Source: Haloferula rosea
GTDB taxonomy: Bacteria > Verrucomicrobiota > Verrucomicrobiia > Verrucomicrobiales > Akkermansiaceae
Direction: 5' to 3'
Length of the DNA stretch: 64,000 nt
Assembly: GCF_016595525.1 (NCBI RefSeq)
Contig: NZ_JAENII010000001.1
Coordinates: 62,001 to 126,000 of the forward strand
In this document: one piece after another, positions 37,098 through 46,809 of the stretch
Layout of the letters: every line of letters begins with the position of its first letter
Numbering within the stretch: the first letter of the stretch is position 1
The notes under the pieces: model-generated
Seen by the model: the letters and a program-made list of their open reading frames with translations, nothing else
Databases searched by the model: none
Told to the model about the DNA's origin: nothing
Made by a program: the position numbers and the translations under genes

Positions 37098-37258
37098 TTT
37101 TTGGTGTGCTCTTTGAGTGAAACAATTCGTTAGTTCCTGCACAAAGCCGAGAATCCTTTGTTGCGGACTAGAATCGTGGTTTCGAGCTGTCGGAGCCCCG
37201 TGAGCGACAGGCCAAGTTCTCCGATGCGAACGATTCAGATCCAGAGTTTGCCCAAGTC

Positions 37259-40200
37259 ATGGTGAATAACCCTACACTCATCCGATTTCTTGCCGCCGTG
37301 CTTCTGGTGACGCAGATCTCTGCCTACGAGGTCTGGATCGGCACCCATCTGATGCGGAGTGCTGATGCCAATGACCTTCCGTCCTGGTCGCTCACGGCTT
37401 CGCAGGTCGACGGATTCAACGTCAACCGGGCTCCCCACGATACCGATCCAGCCTCGAATCAAGAGTATCGGACCATCTTCCAGCAGTTTACCAATGCGGA
37501 AAGTGCGATTACCGAGTTCGCCCGTTCTCAGGCGACGCGTGATCCAGAGAAGGTCGACGAGCTCGCATTCCCTTCCATTGCGCAGCGGCTTGAGGACATA
37601 TTCAGTCTGGAAAGAAACTTCGGCTACGAACTGACGGCCATCATGTTCTACGACGAGCGGGGGACCTTTCAGGGGACGGAATACCTCTACGAATGGACGG
37701 ATACTGAGATCCAGTATTTGCGGGACTGGCTGGACGACAATGGCCACTCGGACATCGAGTTGAAATGGAATGTCCGCAACAACAGCGTGCGAAACCAGCA
37801 GATCGCCGCGAAACCAATCGTTGATTCGGTCGAGATCGAGGCAAGCACGACCGCCCTGCTTAACAATACGAACAACCAGATCACCTTCTTCACGTGGTAT
37901 TGGAACAATCCCGCTACCGCGAACAAGCCGATCGCCCTGCAGATCCCAAGAACGCTGAATTCGCTCAACCAGTTCAAGGGAACGCGGCGGGTGGCCGAGA
38001 AAATCGGAGGGATCATCGGATATGGCGATGACGGTATGCGTAGTGATCGCCTCATCTTTCTGCCCGTTACCTATAACGACAACTACGACTATCTTCCCGA
38101 GACGGTTTCCAACGGCGCGAACTACACCAACACGCTGACCAGCATCGCGCTTTCCCTGATTGAGCAGCGAACCCTGTTCGAGGGGCGTGTCCGCGTTCCC
38201 ACGATCGCCGATGCGGACAGCACCACCCGGCTGTTTCCGCCGACGGTTGATCCGATCGCCGACCAGATCGTGCCATCCGGGACTTCGACCGGACCTCTGG
38301 CATTCTCCGTTGGCGATGATGCGACCCCGGCATCCGATCTAACGATCTCGAAGAGTTCATCGAATACCAGTCTAGTATCGGAGGCGAATATCGTGTTCGG
38401 GGGTAGCGGTGCGAACCGAACAGTGGAAATTACGCCGGAGCCCGGCCAGAGTGGTAGCGCCGAGATCGAACTCTGGGTGGGGGATGGCACGCTTGGCACT
38501 CCGGTGAGTTTTACCGTTACCGTGCTTCCGCCGGGACTGATCCCGGAGACGCTGTATAGCCTGGCTCCCGATTGTTCGATCAAGGAGAATCTGGAGCTCG
38601 AGAAGCAATCCTCCGCGACGGTGGATGTGGGTTCCCGGGGGTCGGGGTCGGGGGTGGAGCGGTGTACCGTCTATGTGTTCCAACTGCCGGACCTGGGGGT
38701 GACAGCGAATCCGTTTCAAGAGGCCAACTTCACATTCAACTACGTGGCCAAGAGCTCGACCTTGAGAGGTCATGATCTCTACGGGCTGGGTCGACGGAGT
38801 AGTCCTACACCTGTGCCGGGAGACTACTATGCCGAGACGACCACAGCGGACCCGACGGATGCCACGCGACTTCAGCAGGCGATCATGAACAACAGTACGC
38901 CGCTGGGTCTGGTGACCACCACCGCCGGAGGCAGTGCCAATCTGGCGGCTTACCTCAACGCCCAGTACGCCGGTGGGGCGGGGGCGGGTGAATATGTCTT
39001 CCTCCGGATCAACACCCGGGACACGGGATCCGGGGTCAACTACGCGACCCTGACCATGTCGGAGGGCGGTGCATCCGGTCCGGTCGACACCCGGCCACGA
39101 ATCCGCTACACGGCGACGAACCCGGTTCCGACCATCACCTCCATTCCCAGTCAGACCTTGGGCTTGGGTGAGTCATCAGACGGGCTATCGTTTGCGATCG
39201 GTGATGACGGCACTCCGGCGGGTTCGCTCGCTCTAAGCGGATTGTCCAGCGACACCACATTGGTTCCTAACAGCAACATCGTCTTTGGAGGCAGTGGAGC
39301 GAACCGCACGGTGACCGTCACTCCCGCCCCTGGACTCCTTGGTTCGGTGGACATCACCATTCAGGTCAGCGATGGAACTTTCACTGCGGAAACCAATTTC
39401 ACGGTTACGGTGGAGGGGACTCAACAAGTGATGGCGGGCTGGGATTTCTGGAGCAGCGATACGGCTCCTGATGCGAATGTGACCGCGGCCGGAATCATAG
39501 CGAGCGCGAGTGCATCGACTGCTACGGGGAACTGGAGCAGGACCGATGATGGAGGTAGTGGTCGTGGATCCAGTGGAGATCAGACCTGGGGCTCCTTCGG
39601 TGGGAACGGTGTCTTGGCGAGCGCGGTGACCTCAGGCTCCAGCTCGAATCTGACCGCCTTGAACGGGGTGACCGACGCGGAGCTCACCCTGACCGTCACC
39701 AACAACGGTCCCACCGATTGGGAACTCGACGCCTTCCACATGGATGTGATCGCTTTCCGTCCCAACGCGCCCCGAACCTACGAGTTGGAGGTGGTCAGTG
39801 GTGACGTCACCCAAGGGGTGGTTTTCACCTCGGCGGACGACGAGATCAGTGAGCTCGGAGGAAGTCTTTCGGGATCCAACGACGATCACGACGAGGTCGA
39901 CATCGATCTTTCGGGGCTTGCCGACTCGACTCTCGAGACAGGCGGCAGCGCGGTGTTCCGGATCACCTTTTCAAGTGGGACCGGATCAGGCGGTGGTCAT
40001 CACCTGTTCCTCGACAACGTCGCGGTGTCTGGAGCGACAGTTCCACTGTCGGAGCGTGAGAACTGGCGCTTTCGGTATTTCGGAACGATCGAGAACTCCG
40101 GAGTGGCCGCGGATGGATTTGATGTGAACGACGACGGCGAAAGCAACCTTCTTGAGTTTGCCACCGGCCAGGATCCCCATGCTGCGACCCGTGCGGTAAC

Positions 40201-40450
40201 GACTTTGGACCTCGCTGGAGGCGGAACGACCTTCCGCTATGCCCGGAGCAAGGCGGCGCTTGCCGACGGGTTCATCTTTCAACCGATGTGGAGTGATTCG
40301 CTCGCTGCGGGTTCATGGAGCACCGTGGACCTCGTGGATGGACCGGATCCGCGAAATCCAGATACCGCCGACCTGGAGTTCCGGCGCGCCACGATGCCTC
40401 TCAGTCAAGAGGGGCGCCGATTCTTCCGCCTAGAGATTTTAGAACCATGA
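37259..40450 (+). CDS. Multidomain secreted protein with an unrecognised N-terminal domain
   Basis: A 1063-residue exported protein (signal to about residue 22). Residues about 23-320 form an unrecognised domain, possibly a barrel, with YEVWIGTHLMRSAD, LTAIMFYDERGTFQGTEYLYEW, IELKWNVRNN and FFTWYWNN. Two Ig/cadherin-like repeats (about 327-427 and 621-720) share VFGGSGANRTV(E/T)(I/V)TP. Between them, about 429-620, is the VYVFQLPDLG...DLYGLGRRSSP module also present in the BNR protein and the next protein. Residues about 724-928 hold an AGWD-type module shared with the next protein. The C-terminus ends RRFFRLEILEP. Its stop overlaps the next ATG by four bases. Confidence 0.75.
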   Translation: MVNNPTLIRFLAAVLLVTQISAYEVWIGTHLMRSADANDLPSWSLTASQVDGFNVNRAPHDTDPASNQEYRTIFQQFTNAESAITEFARSQATRDPEKVDELAFPSIAQRLEDIFSLERNFGYELTAIMFYDERGTFQGTEYLYEWTDTEIQYLRDWLDDNGHSDIELKWNVRNNSVRNQQIAAKPIVDSVEIEASTTALLNNTNNQITFFTWYWNNPATANKPIALQIPRTLNSLNQFKGTRRVAEKIGGIIGYGDDGMRSDRLIFLPVTYNDNYDYLPETVSNGANYTNTLTSIALSLIEQRTLFEGRVRVPTIADADSTTRLFPPTVDPIADQIVPSGTSTGPLAFSVGDDATPASDLTISKSSSNTSLVSEANIVFGGSGANRTVEITPEPGQSGSAEIELWVGDGTLGTPVSFTVTVLPPGLIPETLYSLAPDCSIKENLELEKQSSATVDVGSRGSGSGVERCTVYVFQLPDLGVTANPFQEANFTFNYVAKSSTLRGHDLYGLGRRSSPTPVPGDYYAETTTADPTDATRLQQAIMNNSTPLGLVTTTAGGSANLAAYLNAQYAGGAGAGEYVFLRINTRDTGSGVNYATLTMSEGGASGPVDTRPRIRYTATNPVPTITSIPSQTLGLGESSDGLSFAIGDDGTPAGSLALSGLSSDTTLVPNSNIVFGGSGANRTVTVTPAPGLLGSVDITIQVSDGTFTAETNFTVTVEGTQQVMAGWDFWSSDTAPDANVTAAGIIASASASTATGNWSRTDDGGSGRGSSGDQTWGSFGGNGVLASAVTSGSSSNLTALNGVTDAELTLTVTNNGPTDWELDAFHMDVIAFRPNAPRTYELEVVSGDVTQGVVFTSADDEISELGGSLSGSNDDHDEVDIDLSGLADSTLETGGSAVFRITFSSGTGSGGGHHLFLDNVAVSGATVPLSERENWRFRYFGTIENSGVAADGFDVNDDGESNLLEFATGQDPHAATRAVTTLDLAGGGTTFRYARSKAALADGFIFQPMWSDSLAAGSWSTVDLVDGPDPRNPDTADLEFRRATMPLSQEGRRFFRLEILEP

Positions 40451-43400
40451 AACCCAGACGACCATTTTTTATGAAGCGCTTTGTTGTCACGCTGCTATCC
40501 ACAGCTGCCATCGCATCGGCCCAAGTTTACAACGAGTCGGGCGGCCTGGTGGTGATGGAGATCGAGAACACCGCATCGCCTCTGGGGTTGTGGCAGGAGC
40601 AGAGTTCCCTGTCCGGCTACAGCGGGGACGGCTATCTGCAGTTCCTCGGCAACAGCTACGAGACGGGTCCTGCGACTTCGCCTCTTGAGTTCAACTTCAC
40701 CATTAATCAGTCCGGGCTCTACTACCTGCACCTGCATTGCGCCAAGGAAACCCACGATGGGCGGACGGATGTGGCCAATGACTGCTACGTGCGCGTCGAA
40801 GGCGACTACAACGCGGGGCCGGGACCGCACGATGGTCACGGCGACAATGCCTCACTCTCCGTGCTGAAGAACAATACGAAGTACTTCGGTGGGGCGACGA
40901 ACAGCTGGAAGTGGGAGAACGGCCAGAACTCCTCCGGTGGTGCCGGGAATCTTGACCCGGGTGGACACGCCAACAAGCGGGTCGCTGTCTATGATTTCAA
41001 GGCGGGCGAAACCTACAAGCTCGTGGTCTCCGGCCGCTCCAAGTTCTTCCGCATCAACCGCATCGTCTTCCGTCACACCTCGACGTCGCAGAGTGTGGCG
41101 CAGAACCTGAGCACGCCCGAATCGGACACGACCGGGGGGGGAGAGACGTGCTACGTTTACGATGCGACTTCCGATTTTCCGGACATCACCTCCGGAGATG
41201 TGGACTACTATGCCGACAACGGCAATGACGCGCTGGCGATCGCGGCCAACATCGTGGAGAATCGAACCGGATTCGCCCGCGCCTCGCGCGCCTTCGACGG
41301 TCCTACGGGAACCTACGACGTGACCATCACGACGATGACCGAGGAGGATGGGGAGTCGACCTATCATCTGCTGGTGAATGGCGTGCAGGTGGCCACCTAC
41401 ACCAACCCTTATGTTTTCGTCGAGCAGGGCAATTCCCCCCTCGACCTCCAGCCGCACACCCACACTTGGAGCGGGATCTCGATCCCGAATGGAGCGACGA
41501 TCGCGATCGAGTCGAATGCCGACACCAACGGCGAAATCCCGGAGAACGGAGGAACCGCCTGGGCGCGCGGCCGCTGGCAGCAGATTGAGATTTGTTCCAG
41601 CACCTCGCTGGTCCGTCCGCCGGCCGGCCGGATCGCCTATGTCGCCGACGGCAACTCGCCGGATCCGGATGACATCGGCGCCAACGCGGTGGTCTTCGGG
41701 CTCCTTGATGGCGCGGGATTGCAGGATCGGCTGGTCCACTTCTCGCATTCGTGCGACCTCAATCCCCTCGCCACCGGCGGAAGCCAGAGTATCGACGCTT
41801 CCAATGAGCAGCGCCGCCAGAACTACCTGCATCAAACCGCCGGAGAGGGGATCGCGCACTTCGGGCCGTTCCCGAACCTGACGGACTACTACAACTGCCG
41901 CAGCGAGCAATCCGCAGCCGTCAACGACCTGCGCGACGCCATCAACGCGTCTTCGGCCGGCGATCCGCTTTGGATCATCGAAGCCGGAGAGCCCGACATC
42001 ATCGGCTACGCCCTTGATGCCGCCACCCCGTCCAAGCGGCAATTCGTTCATGCGATCTCCCATCATCCGGCCAACGACAACAGCGGCGACTTCTACACCT
42101 GGGCGCAAATCCTTGCCTTCGGCGTGACCGAACACCAGATCGGCGACCAGAACGTCGGCCTGCAGGTGCAGATCAGCTCAGGGCTCTGGGACTGGGCCGA
42201 GGGTCACAGCGACCCGGCGATGGTCTGGATTCTCGACCAGCTCAAGTATGCGGAAGCGGACGGGGTTGTTGGCTTTCAAGACAACAAGTATGACTGTTCC
42301 GACGCGGGGATGATCTACTGGTGGATCACCGGTGCCAATGCGGGCGGCAACCGCAACTCGACTCCGGTCGAGATCAAGGACATGCTTCTCTACGAAGGAG
42401 CCCCGGGGCCGGTCGATCCGCTTCGTCCGGTGGGCCATTGGAAGTTGGACGAAGGCACGGGCACGGCGGCCGTGGATTCTTCCGATTTCGGCAATGATGG
42501 AACGCTGCTCAACGGCGTGAGCTGGGGAAGCGATGGCACCCGCGGCACCTATGCCCAGTTCGACGGGAGCGACGACCGCATTGCCACGCCGTTCCGCTAC
42601 GCGCTCTCTTCGAGCGACGACTTCACCTGGGCCTGGTGGGCGAAGGTGGAGCCCGGCAACTCGACCGGAGCGATCATGGTTGGCAACCGCTACGGCGGCA
42701 CGGGTTCGGAGAACCTCGAGTTCATCAAGCTGATGCAGCACGAGGCGCAGTTAGCCAATTCGGACAGTGCCGGATCGATTGAGAAGTACAACTATGCCGA
42801 CCTTCCCACCGACCAGTGGCACCACTATGCGATGGTCAAGTCGGGAACGAGTTATCAATGGTATGTCGATGGTGTGGCGCAAGGGGCACCCCAGACCTTC
42901 AGCTACAGCGAGAGCTCGTCCATCCCATTCCTGATCGGTGGCGATGATGATGGCAGTGGGACGAAGGTGAACGAGCACTTCGAGGGATGCATCGACGATG
43001 TGGTGCTTTATCGACGGGCTCTGACCCCTGCCGAACTTGTGGATGTCCAGAACGGGATCTATTTTCCGGCCCCACCCTCGATCGAGATTCTCGCGGGATG
43101 GGATTCATGGGATAGCGACTCGGCTCCAAGTGCCACTGTGACGGCGGCGGGAGTGAGTGCTTCGGCCACGGCCTCGGCGGAAAGCGGCGCTAGCAGCTGG
43201 AGCACTAGCGACAGTTCGGGCGACCCTGGTCGCGGATCGAGTGATGACGGAACCTGGGGAGGCTTCGACGAGGATGTGTCGGCCAGCACGGTGACCAATG
43301 TCCATGGATCCAACATGACTCTGACCAACGCCAAGACAGACGGTGAGATCACCCTTACCATTACCAATAATGGTGCGTCGGATATTGAACTGAATGGGTT

Positions 43401-46400
43401 TCACTTCGACGCCGTGGCCTTCCGACCAAAGGCAGCCAGGGCCTACGCGCTGAGCGTGCTGGCCGGCAGCGACATTTCCGTCGGCAACGTTTTCACCTCG
43501 GCCGACGATGTGATCACCGATCTCGAGGGAGGCCTGAGCGGTCATAATCAGCATGATCAGATCGACCTCGATCTGTCCGGTCTGGCGGACGCGACACTGG
43601 AGGTTGGTGGAACGGCGGTTCTCCAACTCACATTTTCGAGTGGGGCGGGCGACGGATCCGGCGGGCACCATTTGTTCGTCGACAATGTCGCCATCACCCA
43701 TGCGGTGGCCTCAACTCCGGTCAATGCGCCGCAGGTCAATGCCGGTTCGGATGTGTCTGTCACCCTTCCCGTCAACCAAGCGAACCTGGTCGGCACGGCG
43801 ACGGACAATGGCACGGTCGTCTCGACCGTCTGGACTCAGGAGTCGGGTCCCGGAACGGCGACGCTCAGCGGCGAGAACTCGCTCAACCTGACCGCGTCCG
43901 ATTTGGTTCAAGGAAGCTATGTTTTCCGCCTGACCGCGACGGATGATGAGAGCAACAGTTCATTCGATGAGGTCACGGTGAACGTGCTGCCGGTCGGTGG
44001 TGGCACGGCCGCGATTACGGGTGAGTTGAAGAAGTGGCATAAGGTGACCTTCTCCTGGAATGGACCGAGCAGCAGTGAAACGGCTGGAACTAACCCCTTC
44101 AGCGACTACCGGCTCAACGTGACCTTCAGCCATGCCGGCAGCGGGAAGAGCTACACCGTGCCGGGCTACTTCGCCGCCGATGGCAACGCCGCCGAGACCT
44201 CGGCCGACTCGGGGAATGTCTGGAGGGCGCATTTCGCGCCGGACGAGGAAGGGGAATGGAGTTATTCCGCATCCTTCCGCACTGGATCTGACGTGGCGGT
44301 CAGTTCGGCGATCGGGGCGGGATCTTCAGCCGGTTTCTTTGACGGCGATGGCGGACTGTTCACCATCGGTGGGACCGACAAGACCGGCCGCGACCTGCGT
44401 GGCAAGGGCAGGCTCCAGTACGTCGGCAAGCACCACCTTCAGTTTGCCGAAACCGGCGAGTATTTCCTCAAGGCCGGACCGGACGCACCGGAAAACTTCC
44501 TGGCCTACGATGACTTCGACGACACCCCGAATGATCAGGACAACCAGCCGAACAACCGCAAGTCATGGGGTCCTCATGCCGGAGACTACGATGCTGCTTC
44601 CGCGTCGCCATTCACCTGGCAGTCGGGCAAGGGCACCGAGATCCTGGGAGCGGTTCGCTATCTGGCTGAGAAGGGTCTGAACTCCTTCTCGTTCCTGACC
44701 TTCAATGTAGATGGAGACGACGACAACGTTTTCCCGCATCGTCTGAGGTCCACCGTGTCGGCCTACGAAGGTGTGGCGGATAACGCCCGCTGGGCAAATG
44801 CCAATGGAGTGTTCCACGACCGCTTCGACGTCTCGAAGATGGCGCAATGGGAGCGGGTCTTCGAGTACGGCACCCAGCAGGGGATGTATCTCCATTTCAA
44901 AACCCAGGAAACCGAGAATGACGACCGGATGGATGGTGGGGGACTTGGGCGGGAACGTACGCTCTACTACCGCGAGTTGGTGGCCCGCTTCGGCCATCAT
45001 CTGGCCCTCAATTGGAATCTCGGGGAGGAGAACACCAATACCACGGCACAACAGCAGGATTTCGCTCAGTGGTTCCACGACAACGACCCCTACCAACACA
45101 ACGTGGTGCTCCACACCTACCCCTGGCAGAAGGACGCGGTTTACACTCCGCTGTTGGGAACCGCTTCCAAGCTCACGGGGCTGTCGCTTCAAACGAATCA
45201 GGCCGATTTTACCAATGTCTTTCCGGATACCCTCGCGTGGGTGAAGAACTCCGCGGGGGCGGGCGTACCGTGGGTGGTCGCCTGCGACGAACCGGGCGAC
45301 GCGCAGCACGCGCTGCGTCCGGCGGGCGACGCCGGAAGTAGCTGGACCGACGGCCGCAAGAACGCCCTTTGGGGCAACGTGATGGCGGGTGGTGCCGGGG
45401 TGGAGTTCTACTTCGGTTACCAGCATGCCAACTCTGACCTCACCTGTCAGGACTATGCGTCCCGCGACGGCTTCTGGGACTATTGCCGCTACATGATCGA
45501 GTTCTTCGAGAACAACGAGGTTCCCTTCCAGGACATGGCCAACGAGGATGCGCTGGTTTCGAACTCCGGGGCTTGGTGCTTGCGCAAGACCGGAACCGAC
45601 TACGTGATCTATCTGAAGAACGGAGGCACCACCAATCTCGATCTGAGTGCCGCATCGGGCGACTTCGATGTCCGCTGGTATGATCCGCGCAACGGCGGCG
45701 TGTTGCAGCAGGGCTCGGTCGTCAGCGTGAACGGTGGCGGGGCCGTGAGTCTTGGCACCGCGCCTTCCGCGAATACCTCGGATTGGGTCGTGCTGGTCAG
45801 CAATGGTGCCGGCGGCGGGAACACGCTGAACGGTGAGATGCCAGGACTCGAGGAGGATGCCGATGTCCGCAATGACTCGGTGGTCGTGAATCTTGGAGCG
45901 GACTCGCTGGTGCCCGGGAAATCCGGAGGGGGAGGTGGATTCGACCGCGCCACGATTTTTGTCTTCCAACTCCCCGACCTCGGGATGATCGATGACCCCT
46001 TCCTCGCCGCAACGCTGAGTTTCAATGTGGTGGACGTCAGCACATCTCCGCCTGGGGTGGATCTTTATGGTCTGGGAAGGAGGGTGCTGCCTGACGTGCT
46101 TGCCGGCGATTACTACGGGGAGAACGGGACGCCTGATCCAACGGATGCGGATCTGATCCAAAGCAACATCCTTACCAGTAGCACCGGCACAGGGGCGGTT
46201 AGTTCGAGTGCAAGCAGCGCCCTGGCCGCCTACTTGAATGCCCAGTACGACGGCGGCAATGGAGTGGGTAAGTATGTGTTCCTGCGCTTGAGCACGAACG
46301 GGGTGATCAGCGGACTGCAGCGGCATTTCGTCACATCGGCAGATGCCCCGGGCGGCGCGGGTCCTCGTATTTCGTTCAGCGCTATTGAGGAATCGGACTC

Positions 46401-46800
46401 GGCCGTGTCGCAGGACTTTAGCGACTGGCTTGCTGGATTCAGCTTCCCGCCCGGTGCGGATCTGAACCCGGACGGGGATCCCGACCTGGACGGCCGGACC
46501 ACGGAGTTCGAATACCTTTTTGGACTGGATCCTTCGGACGGAGCTTCAACCCACCCCTTCGTCAGTTTTCCGGAGCCGATCGGCGGCACCTTCCGCTACA
46601 CCCGCAGGAATCCGGCTCTTACCGGCGTGACGGACTATCAGGTATGGATGTCAAATGACTTGTCCGGATGGAGTCGTGACGCCACTGCGACCCAGACGGT
46701 GGTGGTCGATGCCGATGTGCAGGAAGTGGAAGTGACGCTGTCCGGACCCAAACCACTTGCGGCCCCCAGGTTGTTCGCCCAGATCCGGGTCGGTGAGTAG
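40447..46800 (+). CDS. Giant secreted protein: nucleoside-hydrolase-like, LamG, DUF5060 and glycosidase-like domains
   Basis: A 2117-residue exported protein; signal MKRFVVTLLSTAAIASA follows a short basic leader (40471 is an alternative start). Order: two carbohydrate-binding-like beta domains (about 25-390); a nucleoside-hydrolase-like domain (about 394-655) with YVADGNSPDPDDIGANAV; LamG (about 660-873); AGWD module (about 882-1088); PKD-like repeat (about 1090-1185); DUF5060 (about 1187-1310); a barrel-like glycosidase candidate (about 1318-1705) with LALNWNLGEENTNT; a collagen-binding-like domain (about 1705-1790, RWYDPRNGGVL); the shared VFQLPDLG module (about 1795-1980); and a C-terminal module ending FAQIRVGE. 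Probably a cell-surface or secreted glycan-degrading protein; no single substrate can be named. Confidence 0.78.
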   Translation: MKPRRPFFMKRFVVTLLSTAAIASAQVYNESGGLVVMEIENTASPLGLWQEQSSLSGYSGDGYLQFLGNSYETGPATSPLEFNFTINQSGLYYLHLHCAKETHDGRTDVANDCYVRVEGDYNAGPGPHDGHGDNASLSVLKNNTKYFGGATNSWKWENGQNSSGGAGNLDPGGHANKRVAVYDFKAGETYKLVVSGRSKFFRINRIVFRHTSTSQSVAQNLSTPESDTTGGGETCYVYDATSDFPDITSGDVDYYADNGNDALAIAANIVENRTGFARASRAFDGPTGTYDVTITTMTEEDGESTYHLLVNGVQVATYTNPYVFVEQGNSPLDLQPHTHTWSGISIPNGATIAIESNADTNGEIPENGGTAWARGRWQQIEICSSTSLVRPPAGRIAYVADGNSPDPDDIGANAVVFGLLDGAGLQDRLVHFSHSCDLNPLATGGSQSIDASNEQRRQNYLHQTAGEGIAHFGPFPNLTDYYNCRSEQSAAVNDLRDAINASSAGDPLWIIEAGEPDIIGYALDAATPSKRQFVHAISHHPANDNSGDFYTWAQILAFGVTEHQIGDQNVGLQVQISSGLWDWAEGHSDPAMVWILDQLKYAEADGVVGFQDNKYDCSDAGMIYWWITGANAGGNRNSTPVEIKDMLLYEGAPGPVDPLRPVGHWKLDEGTGTAAVDSSDFGNDGTLLNGVSWGSDGTRGTYAQFDGSDDRIATPFRYALSSSDDFTWAWWAKVEPGNSTGAIMVGNRYGGTGSENLEFIKLMQHEAQLANSDSAGSIEKYNYADLPTDQWHHYAMVKSGTSYQWYVDGVAQGAPQTFSYSESSSIPFLIGGDDDGSGTKVNEHFEGCIDDVVLYRRALTPAELVDVQNGIYFPAPPSIEILAGWDSWDSDSAPSATVTAAGVSASATASAESGASSWSTSDSSGDPGRGSSDDGTWGGFDEDVSASTVTNVHGSNMTLTNAKTDGEITLTITNNGASDIELNGFHFDAVAFRPKAARAYALSVLAGSDISVGNVFTSADDVITDLEGGLSGHNQHDQIDLDLSGLADATLEVGGTAVLQLTFSSGAGDGSGGHHLFVDNVAITHAVASTPVNAPQVNAGSDVSVTLPVNQANLVGTATDNGTVVSTVWTQESGPGTATLSGENSLNLTASDLVQGSYVFRLTATDDESNSSFDEVTVNVLPVGGGTAAITGELKKWHKVTFSWNGPSSSETAGTNPFSDYRLNVTFSHAGSGKSYTVPGYFAADGNAAETSADSGNVWRAHFAPDEEGEWSYSASFRTGSDVAVSSAIGAGSSAGFFDGDGGLFTIGGTDKTGRDLRGKGRLQYVGKHHLQFAETGEYFLKAGPDAPENFLAYDDFDDTPNDQDNQPNNRKSWGPHAGDYDAASASPFTWQSGKGTEILGAVRYLAEKGLNSFSFLTFNVDGDDDNVFPHRLRSTVSAYEGVADNARWANANGVFHDRFDVSKMAQWERVFEYGTQQGMYLHFKTQETENDDRMDGGGLGRERTLYYRELVARFGHHLALNWNLGEENTNTTAQQQDFAQWFHDNDPYQHNVVLHTYPWQKDAVYTPLLGTASKLTGLSLQTNQADFTNVFPDTLAWVKNSAGAGVPWVVACDEPGDAQHALRPAGDAGSSWTDGRKNALWGNVMAGGAGVEFYFGYQHANSDLTCQDYASRDGFWDYCRYMIEFFENNEVPFQDMANEDALVSNSGAWCLRKTGTDYVIYLKNGGTTNLDLSAASGDFDVRWYDPRNGGVLQQGSVVSVNGGGAVSLGTAPSANTSDWVVLVSNGAGGGNTLNGEMPGLEEDADVRNDSVVVNLGADSLVPGKSGGGGGFDRATIFVFQLPDLGMIDDPFLAATLSFNVVDVSTSPPGVDLYGLGRRVLPDVLAGDYYGENGTPDPTDADLIQSNILTSSTGTGAVSSSASSALAAYLNAQYDGGNGVGKYVFLRLSTNGVISGLQRHFVTSADAPGGAGPRISFSAIEESDSAVSQDFSDWLAGFSFPPGADLNPDGDPDLDGRTTEFEYLFGLDPSDGASTHPFVSFPEPIGGTFRYTRRNPALTGVTDYQVWMSNDLSGWSRDATATQTVVVDADVQEVEVTLSGPKPLAAPRLFAQIRVGE

Positions 46801-46809
46801 GGTGATGCT

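Noticed and set aside
40852-42135. 427-residue minus-strand frame inside the same gene
   Set aside because: Opposite to the nucleoside-hydrolase-like and binding domains; no signal, motif or start context.
44563-46326. 587-residue minus-strand frame inside the giant glycosidase-like gene
   Set aside because: The plus strand carries continuous recognisable domains; the reverse frame shows no family features.
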